A DNA stretch of 64,000 nt from Sphaerisporangium siamense (lineage in GTDB: Bacteria; Actinomycetota; Actinomycetes; Streptosporangiales; Streptosporangiaceae), in NCBI RefSeq assembly GCF_014205275.1, contig NZ_JACHND010000001.1:7378001-7442000 (forward strand), read 5' to 3'. The notes under the pieces are model-generated. The model saw nothing but the letters and a program-made list of their open reading frames with translations. It ran no database searches and was not told the origin of the DNA. Both the position numbers and the translations under genes were made by a program. Every line of letters begins with the position of its first letter. Positions within the stretch are counted from its first letter, which is position 1. Positions 27,052 through 35,544 of the stretch are shown piece by piece.

Positions 27052-27767
27052 TCACCCATCCGCAGGCCGCCGCCGCCCCCGTCCCCGACCCCGAGGAGGA
27101 GCGCCGCCGCGTGCAGACGGCTCGCCTGCTCGCCTACCGGGACGACGGCCCGCTGGTGGCGCTGCTGCGCGGCGCGATGGGGCCGGGCCTGCCCCCGGTC
27201 CCCGCCACGCTCGCCGCCCTGGCGGCCGTGGTCGCGATCGGCGCGACCGGCGTCCTCGGGGACGGCACGGGCGCGGTCATGCTGCTGCCGGTGGCGGCGA
27301 TGCTCGTGCTGGTGATCCCCACCGCGCCGCGCGACCACCTGGGCCGGTTCGACTGGCTGGTCCCGCCGGTGATCCGGGGCACCGAGTTCCTCACGGTCAT
27401 CCTGCTCGGCCTCGCGGCGGACACGCCCAAGTGGCTGCTGTTCGTGCTGATCTACGTGGTCGGCTACCACACCTACGACACGGTGTACCGCACCCGCCAG
27501 GGCATCTGGCCGGCCCCGTGGGTGTTCCAGGCCGGACTCGGCTGGGAGACCCGCCTGCTCCTCCTCGGCGTGGGCGCGGCCCTCGGCGTGCTCACCTGGG
27601 TGGTGGCCGCCCTGTGCCTGTACCTCGGCGTGCTGTTCGCCGTCGAGAGCGTCACGAGCTGGGTGCGCCTCGACAAGCAGGCCTCCCCCGCCCAGGCCTC
27701 CGACGACCTGGAGGCCTCCCCCGAGGAGGCCATGGAACAGGCCACCGGCGAGGCCGACAAGGCCTGA
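27048..27767 (+). CDS. DUF5941 membrane protein
   Basis: The protein has 239 residues and five or six membrane helices. RRRVQTARLLAYRDDGPL, IRGTEFLTVILLGLA and YHTYDTVYRTR are typical of DUF5941, which is found next to or fused with CDP-alcohol phosphotransferases in actinobacteria. This agrees with the overlapping upstream gene. The acidic tail ends in a 14-bp tandem duplication (27754-27781) that repeats the stop codon. The function is unknown; a role in the same polar-lipid pathway is inferred. Confidence 0.8.
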   Translation: MITHPQAAAAPVPDPEEERRRVQTARLLAYRDDGPLVALLRGAMGPGLPPVPATLAALAAVVAIGATGVLGDGTGAVMLLPVAAMLVLVIPTAPRDHLGRFDWLVPPVIRGTEFLTVILLGLAADTPKWLLFVLIYVVGYHTYDTVYRTRQGIWPAPWVFQAGLGWETRLLLLGVGAALGVLTWVVAALCLYLGVLFAVESVTSWVRLDKQASPAQASDDLEASPEEAMEQATGEADKA

Positions 27768-27784
27768 CCGACAAGGCCTGACCG

Positions 27785-27818
27785 AAGGAGGCGGGAGCGG
27801 TCACGCTCCCGCCTCCTT
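27785..27818 (+). terminator. Strong stem-loop terminator
   Basis: A perfect 15-bp stem (27785-27799 with 27804-27818) closes a four-base loop. It ends the CDP-alcohol/DUF5941 transcript 18 bp after the stop and insulates the AsnC gene. There is only a weak T-run, as usual in this G+C range. Confidence 0.8.
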
Positions 27819-27873
27819 GTCTTCTCCGGTGTGACCCCGGGATGTGTGCGCGAGGCGTACGGGCTGTATACAG

Positions 27874-28341
27874 GTGCCCGTGGAGCTGGATGCGCTTGAT
27901 CGTGCGATCGTCGGGGCCCTGGTCGAGGACGCCCGCTCGACGTACGCGGAGATCGGGCAGCGGATCGGCCTGTCGGCCCCCGCGGTCAAGCGCCGGGTGG
28001 ACCGCCTGCTGAGCACCGGCGCCATCACCGGCTTCACCGCGCGCGTGGATCCGTCCGCGCTCGGCTGGACCACCGAGGCGTACGTCGAGCTGTTCTGCCG
28101 CGGCAAGACCTCCCCCGCCGAGATCGGCGCCGCGGTGGCGCGGCACCCCGAGGTGATCTCCGCCTGCACGATCACCGGCGAGGCCGACGCGCTGCTGCAC
28201 ATCCGCGCCACCGACGTCCGGCACGTCGAGCAGGTCATCGAACGCGTGGCGGCCGAGCCGTTCGTCGTGCGCACCAAGAGCGTGATCGTGCTGTCCCGGC
28301 TCATCGACACGCCGCACGCCCGCAACGGGATCGCGCCGTAA
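27874..28341 (+). CDS. Lrp/AsnC-family transcriptional regulator
   Basis: The protein has about 155 residues. LDALDRAIVGALVEDARSTYAE opens the helix-turn-helix (SAPAVKRRVDRL is the recognition helix). It is followed by an RAM ligand-binding domain (VISACTITGEADALLHI; RTKSVIVLSRLI). The start is uncertain: GTG at 27874 or 27880, with a -10-like TGTATA just upstream, so the mRNA could be leaderless. It lies ahead of ddaH-rocD and is likely their amino-acid-responsive regulator; that link is inference. Confidence 0.87.
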   Translation: MPVELDALDRAIVGALVEDARSTYAEIGQRIGLSAPAVKRRVDRLLSTGAITGFTARVDPSALGWTTEAYVELFCRGKTSPAEIGAAVARHPEVISACTITGEADALLHIRATDVRHVEQVIERVAAEPFVVRTKSVIVLSRLIDTPHARNGIAP

Positions 28342-28494
28342 ACCGGATCGCCGTCCCACGCAACAAATCGCCGTTTCGGCCCGTTATAACGCAACCGATC
28401 CCCGATGCCGCGCAATCGGCGCGCCTGGCAGGGCCCGTTACCCGTTTCTAGGCTGATCTCATCCCTGACCAGCCGTTTTCCGACGGAGTGATAG

Positions 28495-29295
28495 ATGGCC
28501 CACACCCGGCATTACCTCATGTGCCGTCCCGAGTACTTCGCGGTCGAGTACGCCATCAACCCCTGGATGGACCCGGCCGCCGGCGCCGACGCCGGCGTCG
28601 CCGTCCGGCAGTGGGAGAGGCTCAAGGACGTCTACGAGGAACTGGGTCACACCGTCAGCCTGATCGACCCGATCGAGGGCCTGCCGGACATGGTCTTCGC
28701 CGCGAACGGCGCCCTGGTCGCCGGGGGCCGGGTCTACGGCGCCCGGTTCGCCAGCGTCGAGCGCGCCCCCGAGGGCCCTGCCTACCTGCGCTGGTTCCAG
28801 GACAACGGGTACGGCCCCGTGATGGAGCCCACGCAGACCAACGAGGGCGAGGGGGACTTCCTCACCCTGGACGACGTGATCCTCGCCGGGACCGGCTTCC
28901 GCACGGCGATCACGGCGCACAAGGAGGCCCAGGAGTTCCTCGGCCGCCCCGTCGTGACGCTCCAGCTCGTCGACCCGCGCTACTACCACCTGGACACCGC
29001 GCTGTTCCCCATCGACGGCGGCAACGTCGCCTACTACCCCGGCGCGTTCTCGCGCGGCAGCCAGGAGGTGCTGCGGCGCATGTTCCCCGGCGCCGTCCTC
29101 GCCTCGGCCGAGGACGCCGCGGTGCTCGGCCTCAACGCCGTCAGCGACGGCCACAACGTGGTGATCAACGCGGAGGCCGCCGACCTCTCGCTAGAATTGA
29201 AACGCCGGGGACTGAACGTCATCCCCGTCGGCCTGAGCGAGCTGCGCAAGGCCGGCGGCGGTCCGAAATGCTGCACCCTGGAGATCCGCGTATGA
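28495..29295 (+). CDS. ddaH: Dimethylarginine dimethylaminohydrolase
   Basis: This 266-residue member of the guanidino-modifying superfamily makes citrulline and dimethylamine from methylated arginine. FAANGALV and FLTLDDVILAG are conserved. The catalytic His is in YYHLDTALFP, and the nucleophilic Cys is in the C-terminal GGPKCCTLEIR. NEGEGDF binds the substrate guanidinium. The ATG follows ACGGAGTGATAG. The stop overlaps the rocD start (ATGA), linking arginine-derivative breakdown to ornithine degradation. A related arginine deiminase activity cannot be excluded. Confidence 0.9.
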   Translation: MAHTRHYLMCRPEYFAVEYAINPWMDPAAGADAGVAVRQWERLKDVYEELGHTVSLIDPIEGLPDMVFAANGALVAGGRVYGARFASVERAPEGPAYLRWFQDNGYGPVMEPTQTNEGEGDFLTLDDVILAGTGFRTAITAHKEAQEFLGRPVVTLQLVDPRYYHLDTALFPIDGGNVAYYPGAFSRGSQEVLRRMFPGAVLASAEDAAVLGLNAVSDGHNVVINAEAADLSLELKRRGLNVIPVGLSELRKAGGGPKCCTLEIRV

Positions 29296-30581
29296 CCTCC
29301 CCGCAGACGACCCGCGACCTCATCGAGCTGAGCGAGCGGCACAGCGCCCACAACTACCACCCGCTGCCGGTCGTCGTGCGCGAGGCGCGCGGCGCGTGGG
29401 TCACCGACGTCGAGGGCGCCCGGTACCTCGACTGCCTGGCGGGCTACTCGTCGCTCAACTTCGGCCACGGCAACCCCGTGATCCTGCGGGCCGCCCAGGA
29501 GCAGCTCCAGCGGCTCACCCTCACCAGCCGGGCGTTCTTCCACGACCGGTTCGCGGCCTTCTGCCAGGGCCTGGCCGCGCTGTGCGGCAAGGACATGGTG
29601 CTGCCCATGAACACCGGCGCCGAGGCCGTCGAGACCGCGATCAAGGTGGCACGCAAGTGGGGCTACGAGGTCAAGGGCGTCACCGCGGACCGCGCCAACA
29701 TCGTGGTCATGGAGGACAACTTCCACGGCCGCACGACCACGATCGTGAGCTTCTCCACCGACCCCGACGCCCGCGACGGCTTCGGCCCGGCGACCCCGGG
29801 GTTCAGGATCGTCAAGTACGGCTCGGCGGAGGCGATCCGCGAGGCCATCGACGCGGACACCGTCGCGGTGCTGCTGGAGCCGATCCAGGGCGAGGCGGGC
29901 GTGCTGGTGCCCCCGGCCGGCTACCTCACCCAGGTCCGCGAGATCTGCGACGAGCACGACGTGCTGTTCATCGCCGACGAGATCCAGTCGGGGCTCGGCC
30001 GCACGGGCGACACCTTCGCGTGCGACCACGAGGGCGTCGTCCCGGACATGTACGTGCTGGGCAAGGCGCTCGGCGGCGGCGTCGTGCCGGTCTCCGCGGT
30101 GGTGGCCGACGCCGGCGTGCTCGGCGTGATCAAGCCGGGGCAGCACGGCTCGACGTTCGGCGGCAACCCGCTGGCCTGCGCCGTGGGCGAGGCGGTCGTG
30201 GGGCTGCTGGCGACCGGCGAGTTCCAGGCCAGGGCGCGGGAGCTCGGCGCGCTGCTGCACGAGCGGTTGCGCGGGCTGATCGGCCCGGCGGGAGGGCACG
30301 GTGAGGAGGGTGAGCAGGGTGAGCAGGGTGAGCAGGGCCACGGTGTGGTCGCGGTGCGGGGCCGTGGCCTGTGGGCCGGGGTGGACATCGACCCTTCGCT
30401 CGGCACGGGCCGCGAGGTCTGCGAGGCGCTGATGCGGCGCGGCGTGCTGGCCAAGGACACCCACGGCTCGACGATCAGGCTGGCGCCGCCGCTGGTGGTG
30501 TCGGAGGAGGAGCTGAACTGGGCGGTCGACCGCCTGGCCGAGGCGCTGGCCGAGCTGGCCGGCCGCGCGGGGCGCGCTTAG
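29292..30581 (+). CDS. rocD: Ornithine--oxo-acid aminotransferase
   Basis: This 429-residue class III PLP enzyme converts ornithine and 2-oxoglutarate to glutamate semialdehyde. SAHNYHPLPVV, NTGAEAVETAIK, FHGRTTTIVSFS, FIADEIQSGLGRTG and the PLP lysine in YVLGKALGGGVVP are all present. An extra low-complexity insert (GEEGEQGEQGEQG) near residues 337-349 sits in a surface loop and comes from a 9-bp tandem repeat. It is the second gene of the ddaH-rocD operon. Confidence 0.94.
   Translation: MTSPQTTRDLIELSERHSAHNYHPLPVVVREARGAWVTDVEGARYLDCLAGYSSLNFGHGNPVILRAAQEQLQRLTLTSRAFFHDRFAAFCQGLAALCGKDMVLPMNTGAEAVETAIKVARKWGYEVKGVTADRANIVVMEDNFHGRTTTIVSFSTDPDARDGFGPATPGFRIVKYGSAEAIREAIDADTVAVLLEPIQGEAGVLVPPAGYLTQVREICDEHDVLFIADEIQSGLGRTGDTFACDHEGVVPDMYVLGKALGGGVVPVSAVVADAGVLGVIKPGQHGSTFGGNPLACAVGEAVVGLLATGEFQARARELGALLHERLRGLIGPAGGHGEEGEQGEQGEQGHGVVAVRGRGLWAGVDIDPSLGTGREVCEALMRRGVLAKDTHGSTIRLAPPLVVSEEELNWAVDRLAEALAELAGRAGRA
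30300..30335 (+). repeat. 9-bp in-frame tandem repeat in rocD
   Basis: Four units of GGTGAGSAG (the first unit has G, the others C at position S) run head to tail and encode Gly-Glu-Glu/Gln triplets. As the unit is a multiple of three, copy-number change would alter loop length, not frame. Confidence 0.85.
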
Positions 30582-30593
30582 GCGCCGGTCCGC

Positions 30594-30627
30594 GGCCACC
30601 GGCTGTCACCGCGCGCCGCCGGTGGCC
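30594..30627. terminator. Bidirectional terminator hairpin
   Basis: GGCCACCGG (30594-30602) and CCGGTGGCC (30619-30627) form a perfect 9-bp stem with a 16-base loop. It lies between the convergent rocD and PhoD-like genes. Confidence 0.6.
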
Positions 30628-30635
30628 CGCCCGGC

Positions 30636-32222
30636 TCAGGGCGCGAGCCGGACGGCGGTGACTTCCTCGAAGTCGGGGCGGGCGGTGTGCCAGCGGACGA
30701 CGGCCGAGCGGCCGTCCAGGTCCAGCGACGCCAGGGCGTTGGGGAACCACGGGCCGTCGGTGATCTTCCAGCGGAGCGTGCGGCGGGGCAGCTTGGCCGT
30801 GCGGACCAGGATGATCCCGGCCAGGCTCGCGACGCCGAACGAGCCGATGACGTTGGCCAGGCGCAGCACCCGGCTCAGGGGGTTGCGGATGGGCGAGCAG
30901 ACGGCCTGGTAGATGCGCGCGGAGTCCAGGTCGGCCGAGACGGGGCCCGCCGCCGCCAGGTAGGAGTAGTGCACGTCCCCCGACATCAGCACGATGGTGG
31001 CGGGGGCGCGGCCCTTGCGGCCGGAGGCGACGTCGACCAGGACGTGGCCGAACTCCTCGAACGAGCGGCGGAAGGCCCCCCAGTGTTCGAGGTCGAGCGC
31101 CTGGCGCAGCTTCTCGCCCCACCGGGCGGCCCTGCGTCCCCAGGCGCCGTCGGCGACGGCCTCGTTCCAGCTCTCGACGTCGAAGATGCCGCTCGGCAGG
31201 AAGACCGGCACCGAGGAGCCGATGAGCAGATGGTCCACGTCGCCGGTGGCCAGCTCGGTGAACCAGTCCCACTCCTCCTGGTCGAGCATCCTGCGGTCGC
31301 CGGTGTCGAGCTTCCTGGCGCTGCGGGTGTCCAGCATGACCAGGCGCGTGCGGGAGATGTCGCGGGAGTAGCTCCACCGCGCCGAGGCCGGGTCCGCGTC
31401 GGCCTTCGCGGCGAAGGCGTCCAGAAGGGCGCCGCCGTCGCCGTCGCGGCCCTCGGCGACGACCGCGGCGTAGACGGGGTCGGCCTTGCGCTCGGACGGC
31501 GAGAGGTTGCCGATGTGCTGGTACACCCAGTACGCGCCGAGGGCCGAGACGATGCGGGTCTGCCACCAGGGCAGCTCGGCGATCTCGCGGCGCCAGGTCT
31601 CGGAGGTGTTCCAGTCGTCGCGCACGTCGTGGTCGTCGAAGATCATCGCGGTGGGGACGGTGGACAGGACCCAGCGGACCACCGGGTCGGTCCACGCCTG
31701 CCGGTACAGCTCCGCGTACTCCTCGAAGTCGACGATCTCGTCGGGGCCGTCCTGCCTGCGGGCGTGGATGAAGTCGAGCATCTCCTGCGACGGCTCGTCG
31801 GCGTAGACCTGGTCGCCGAGGAACAGCATGAGGCTCGGCAGGTCGCCGCCCTCCATCAGGTGCCGGCCGTAGGCGTGCAGGACGTCGACGCCGTGCGTCC
31901 TGACGTGCTCGTCGTCGTGGGGGACGCTGGTGCGGCAGGAGCCGAATACCACTTTGCCGACCTCGCCCAGCGGACATATGCGGCTCGGGGGCGCGCCGTC
32001 CAGCGGCCAGACCGTCTCGCCGTCCAGTTCCACGGTGTACGGCCCGGTGGCCTCGATGTCGACGAGCGCGTAATGGTGGCCGTGGACCGTGAAGGTGCGA
32101 TCGGCGGTGCGCAGGCCCCCGGCCTCGATCGTGACCTCGCACGGCGCGCTCGTCTCCACCCATACCGAGGCGCCCGCCTCGTCGACGTACCGCAGCAACG
32201 GCCCCACCAGCAGATCGGGCAC
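30636..32222 (-). CDS. PhoD-like alkaline phosphatase family protein
   Basis: The protein has 528 residues from the GTG at 32222, which follows GAGGGGAGGCCAC; an ATG seven codons upstream lacks a ribosome-binding site. VVFGSCRTS, LFLGDQVYAD, MIFDDHDVRDDWN and VLMSGDVHYSYLAAA provide the metal-binding Asp/His set of PhoD-like phosphodiesterases/phosphatases. There is no Tat or Sec signal, so unlike classical PhoD it is probably cytoplasmic. The substrate is unknown. It is the second gene after a MarR regulator on the same strand, 55 bp behind it. Confidence 0.87.
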   Translation of the reverse strand: MPDLLVGPLLRYVDEAGASVWVETSAPCEVTIEAGGLRTADRTFTVHGHHYALVDIEATGPYTVELDGETVWPLDGAPPSRICPLGEVGKVVFGSCRTSVPHDDEHVRTHGVDVLHAYGRHLMEGGDLPSLMLFLGDQVYADEPSQEMLDFIHARRQDGPDEIVDFEEYAELYRQAWTDPVVRWVLSTVPTAMIFDDHDVRDDWNTSETWRREIAELPWWQTRIVSALGAYWVYQHIGNLSPSERKADPVYAAVVAEGRDGDGGALLDAFAAKADADPASARWSYSRDISRTRLVMLDTRSARKLDTGDRRMLDQEEWDWFTELATGDVDHLLIGSSVPVFLPSGIFDVESWNEAVADGAWGRRAARWGEKLRQALDLEHWGAFRRSFEEFGHVLVDVASGRKGRAPATIVLMSGDVHYSYLAAAGPVSADLDSARIYQAVCSPIRNPLSRVLRLANVIGSFGVASLAGIILVRTAKLPRRTLRWKITDGPWFPNALASLDLDGRSAVVRWHTARPDFEEVTAVRLAP

Positions 32223-32277
32223 GTGGCCTCCCCTCGTGAGCATGCAATATGAACCATATGCACGAACTCGCCCGAGG

Positions 32278-32748
32278 TTAGCGTTCCAGTGCCTCTACCA
32301 GAAGTTCGAGGTCGCGCATGAGCCCTTCCGTCCGGGCCGCGCCGTAGGTGGCGAGGATCGCCCGATGGTGCTCGGCGATGCCCGCCTCCAGGCGGCCCAG
32401 AAGCTCACTGCCCCGATTTGCCAGGAAAACCGCTACTTTGCGGCGATCTGCCGGATCATGTCCCCGGTAGACCACCGCCCGGTCCACGAGACGGTCCACC
32501 GCCTTGGTCAACGTGGGGTGCGGCATGAGCGCGGCCTCGGCCAGGTGACCCATGGAGTGCCCGCGCCCGTCGGCCAGCGCCTGAAGGATGCGCCACTGCT
32601 CGACCGTGACGTCCTCGGCCGCCAGCGCGGCGGCCAGCCCGCGGTTGACGGTGCGCTCCGCGCGGGTCAGCAGGTAGGCCAGCGACGAACCGAGACCCCG
32701 GGACGCCGGCGCCTCCTGCCTCGCCGGGAGATGAGGTGTCGTCGTCAT
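32278..32748 (-). CDS. MarR-family regulator
   Basis: The protein has 156 residues. VTVEQWRILQALADGRGHSM begins the winged helix, LTKAVDRLVDRAVVYRGHD is the recognition helix and wing, and DPADRRKVAVFLANRG completes the MarR signature. It is divergent from the AmiC-like gene across 48 bp. A MarR-type protein in the mycobacterial acetamidase operon (AmiA) is a known parallel. It could also control the downstream phosphatase gene. Confidence 0.9.
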   Translation of the reverse strand: MTTTPHLPARQEAPASRGLGSSLAYLLTRAERTVNRGLAAALAAEDVTVEQWRILQALADGRGHSMGHLAEAALMPHPTLTKAVDRLVDRAVVYRGHDPADRRKVAVFLANRGSELLGRLEAGIAEHHRAILATYGAARTEGLMRDLELLVEALER

Positions 32749-32796
32749 CGCCGAACTCCCTTCGTGCGCGGGTGTCCGAGGAGGATACTCTTACGT

Positions 32797-33891
32797 GTGA
32801 CCCATCCCGTCACGGTCGTCATCGACCCCCTCGAAGCGCATCTGCTCAAGGCCGAGACGTTTCGCGTCGGGCTGGTCGTCCCCGTCTCCGGGGTGCTCGG
32901 CCTGGCCGGGCCGTGCGCGATCAACTGCGCCATGCTGGCCGCCTCCGAGGTCAACGCGAGCGGCGGGGTGCTCGGCAAGGCGATCGAGCTGGTCCTGATC
33001 GACGCCGGCGCCGCCCCGGCCGAGGTGGCGCGCGAGGTCGCCGGACTGGCGTCCGCCGGAGCCGTCCAGGGACTCGTCGGCACCCACACCAGCGACGTCC
33101 GTGTCGCCATCGAGCGGTCGGTCGCCGGCGCGGTACCGTTCGTCTACACGCCTCCCTACGAGGGCGGCGCGCGGCGCCCGGGGGTGTACTTCCTCGGCGA
33201 GCCCGCCTCGCGCCAGGTCGGCCCCGGACTCGATTGGCTCATCGACAACCGGCGGGCCAGGCGGTGGTTCCTGCTCGGCAACGACTACGTCTGGCCGCAC
33301 CTGGTTCACGCCTCGGCCCGCGCCCACCTGCGCGCCAGGTCCGCGACCGTCATAGGCGAGCGGTTCGTGCCCTTCGGAGCCATCGACACCGGCCGGATCA
33401 TCGAACAACTCGCCGCCGTACGTCCGGACGCGGTGCTGGTCAACCTCATCGGCAGCGATCTGGTGGCCTTCAACCGGGCGTTCACCGCGAGCGGACTCGG
33501 CTGCGCGCGGCTGTGCGGCGCCCTGGAGGAGCACGGGCTGCTGGCCATCGGCGGGGACACCACCGGCGAGCTGTACGCCGCCATGGGCTACTTCGGCAGC
33601 CTGGCCACCGAGGCCAACCTCGGGCTGGCCGAGCGCTACACGCGCGGCTTCGGCCCGGCGGCGCCGCTGCTCAACGGGCACGGGCACGGCTGCTACGAAG
33701 GCGTGGCGATGCTGGCGGCCCTGGCGCGGCGCGCGGGATCCCCGTCCGTGCGGGCGATCGAGACGACCGCGGACGGCACCACGATCACCGGCGGCCGTGG
33801 CCGGCTCACCCTGGAGGACCGCCAGGTCAACCAGCGCGTCTACGTCGGACGGGCCGACGGCCTGGACTTCGATGTGGTGACCTCCGTCTGA
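32797..33891 (+). CDS. AmiC/UrtA-type periplasmic-binding-fold protein without signal peptide
   Basis: This 364-residue type 1 periplasmic-binding-protein fold starts ETFRVGLVVPVSGVLGLAGP and carries EVNASGGVLGKAIELVLIDAG, typical of branched-chain amino acid/urea/amide-binding proteins. There is no signal peptide or lipobox, so it is probably a cytoplasmic sensor like AmiC rather than a transporter subunit. No ABC permease or ATPase genes are nearby. The GTG at 32797 has GAGGAGG about nine bases upstream. The MarR gene on one side and an amino acid permease plus acetamidase on the other suggest amide sensing (inference). Confidence 0.78.
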   Translation: MTHPVTVVIDPLEAHLLKAETFRVGLVVPVSGVLGLAGPCAINCAMLAASEVNASGGVLGKAIELVLIDAGAAPAEVAREVAGLASAGAVQGLVGTHTSDVRVAIERSVAGAVPFVYTPPYEGGARRPGVYFLGEPASRQVGPGLDWLIDNRRARRWFLLGNDYVWPHLVHASARAHLRARSATVIGERFVPFGAIDTGRIIEQLAAVRPDAVLVNLIGSDLVAFNRAFTASGLGCARLCGALEEHGLLAIGGDTTGELYAAMGYFGSLATEANLGLAERYTRGFGPAAPLLNGHGHGCYEGVAMLAALARRAGSPSVRAIETTADGTTITGGRGRLTLEDRQVNQRVYVGRADGLDFDVVTSV

Positions 33892-34044
33892 AGGGGAGGG
33901 GCCAAGCGGCATAACGGTCAGGAAAGCGGGCGGCGTCCCCCGGTGACGTCCCCGCGCGCACCCTGGGCAGCGCGCACGAAACCGCAGGTCATCACGGCGG
34001 CACAGCACTCGCGCGCCCGGGTGTCCCTTCTGTAAAAGTTTGTC

Positions 34045-34073
34045 GCGAAACCTTTTCGGTTTCAAGGTTTCGC
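34045..34073. promoter_or_regulatory. Inverted-repeat operator upstream of the permease/acetamidase genes
   Basis: GCGAAACCTT (34045-34054) and AAGGTTTCGC (34064-34073) are a perfect 10-bp inverted repeat spaced by 9 bp, and the spacer holds a third GGTTTC. It lies 41 bp before the permease ATG, in an A+T-rich stretch. It looks like a repressor or activator site; the protein is unknown, with the MarR or AmiC-like neighbours as candidates. A hairpin in RNA is also possible. Confidence 0.55.
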
Positions 34074-34113
34074 CCTATCGTACGGCTCTGCCCTGCGTTT
34101 GAAGGAGCCGTTC

Positions 34114-35544
34114 ATGACTTCCCCCTTCGATGCGCCGCCGTCGAGCCCCCAGGCGTCGCCCGCCGACTCCGGCGTCGAGCGTTTCGGCTACAAGCAGGAG
34201 CTCCAGCGCTCGCTGAGCTTCACCGACCTGCTGATCTACGGGCTCATCTTCATGGTGCCGATCGCGCCGTTCGGCATCTTCGGCAGCGTCTTCCAGGCGT
34301 CCGGCGGCATGGTCGCGCTCGCCTACGTCATCGGCATGGTCGCGATGGCGTTCACGGCGCTGTCGTACGCGCAGATGGCGCGCGCCTTCCCGATGGCCGG
34401 CTCGGTCTACACCTACGCGGGCCGGGGGATCGCCGCGCCGGTGGGCTTCCTCGCGGGCTGGGTGATCCTGCTCGACTACGTGCTCGTGCCCGCGCTGCTG
34501 TACCTGGTGGCCAGCGCGGCGATGGCGTCGTTCGTCCCCGCCATCCCGATCTGGGCCTGGCTGATCGGCTTCATCGTGCTCAACACGGTGGTCAACTACT
34601 TCGGCATCGAGACGACCGCGCGGATGAACCGCGTCATGCTGGTCGCCGAGCTCATCATCCTCGCGATCTTCATCGTCATCGGGCTGGTCGCGCTCGCCCA
34701 GGGCAAGGGTCACGGCGGCGCCCTCACCCCCCTCTTCGACTCCTCGACCTTCTCCTGGCCGCTGGTCTTCGGGGCCGTGTCGGTGGCCGTGCTGTCCTTC
34801 CTCGGCTTCGACGGCATCTCGATGCTCGCCGAGGAGAGCCGCGAGAGCACGCGCAAGCTCGGCCGCTCCATGGTCTACGCGCTGATGCTCGCGGGCGCGC
34901 TGTTCATCGTGCAGACCTGGGTCGCCGCGCTGCTCGCGCCGAACCGCGCCGAGCTGCTCGCCAACGGCGACCCGGCCGGCAGCGCCTTCTACGACACCGC
35001 CGAGTACGCGGGCGGCCACTGGCTGAGCGTGCTCACCGCCATCGCCACCGCCGTCGCGTGGGGCTTCGCCAACTCCCTCGTCGCCCAGGCCGCCACCTCG
35101 CGCCTGCTGTTCGCGATGGCCAGGGACCGGCAGCTCCCGCGCTTCCTCGGCAAGGTGCACCCCAAGCACAAGGTGCCCGTGAACGCCACCTTCCTCGTCG
35201 CCGCGGTGTCCCTGGCGCTCGGCCTCTACATGAGCACCCGCGACGACGGCATTCCGGTGCTCAGCTCGCTGGTGAACTTCGGCGCGATGACCGCCTTCCT
35301 CGCCCTCCACATCTCGGTCGTCGTCCACTACGTCGTGCGCAAGCGCAGCCGCGCCTGGTGGCCCCACCTCATCGCCCCGGCCGCCGGCTTCCTGATCCTG
35401 CTCTACGTCGTCATCAACGCCAAGATCGCCGCGCAGACGGTCGGCCTGCTCTGGCTCGCCGTCGGCGTGCTGATCCTCGTCTACATGCGCATATTCGGCC
35501 GGAATCTCAAGCTGTCCGGCATGAACTCGGAGGTCCACAAGTGA
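34114..35544 (+). CDS. APC-family amino acid/amine permease
   Basis: The protein has 476 residues and 12 hydrophobic helices. LSFTDLLIYGLIFMVPIAPFG is helix 1 with its unwound region, and FPMAGSVYTYAGRGI and SFLGFDGISMLAEESR are family motifs. The ATG at 34114 has AAGGAG six bases upstream; an in-frame ATG five codons earlier has none. It probably imports an amino acid, amine or amide in symport with H+. The stop overlaps the acetamidase start, so uptake and hydrolysis are probably coupled. Confidence 0.88.
   Translation: MTSPFDAPPSSPQASPADSGVERFGYKQELQRSLSFTDLLIYGLIFMVPIAPFGIFGSVFQASGGMVALAYVIGMVAMAFTALSYAQMARAFPMAGSVYTYAGRGIAAPVGFLAGWVILLDYVLVPALLYLVASAAMASFVPAIPIWAWLIGFIVLNTVVNYFGIETTARMNRVMLVAELIILAIFIVIGLVALAQGKGHGGALTPLFDSSTFSWPLVFGAVSVAVLSFLGFDGISMLAEESRESTRKLGRSMVYALMLAGALFIVQTWVAALLAPNRAELLANGDPAGSAFYDTAEYAGGHWLSVLTAIATAVAWGFANSLVAQAATSRLLFAMARDRQLPRFLGKVHPKHKVPVNATFLVAAVSLALGLYMSTRDDGIPVLSSLVNFGAMTAFLALHISVVVHYVVRKRSRAWWPHLIAPAAGFLILLYVVINAKIAAQTVGLLWLAVGVLILVYMRIFGRNLKLSGMNSEVHK

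Noticed and set aside
27754-27781. 14-bp direct repeat at the end of the DUF5941 gene as an attachment site
   Set aside because: No integrase or second distant copy is visible; it is a local tandem duplication.
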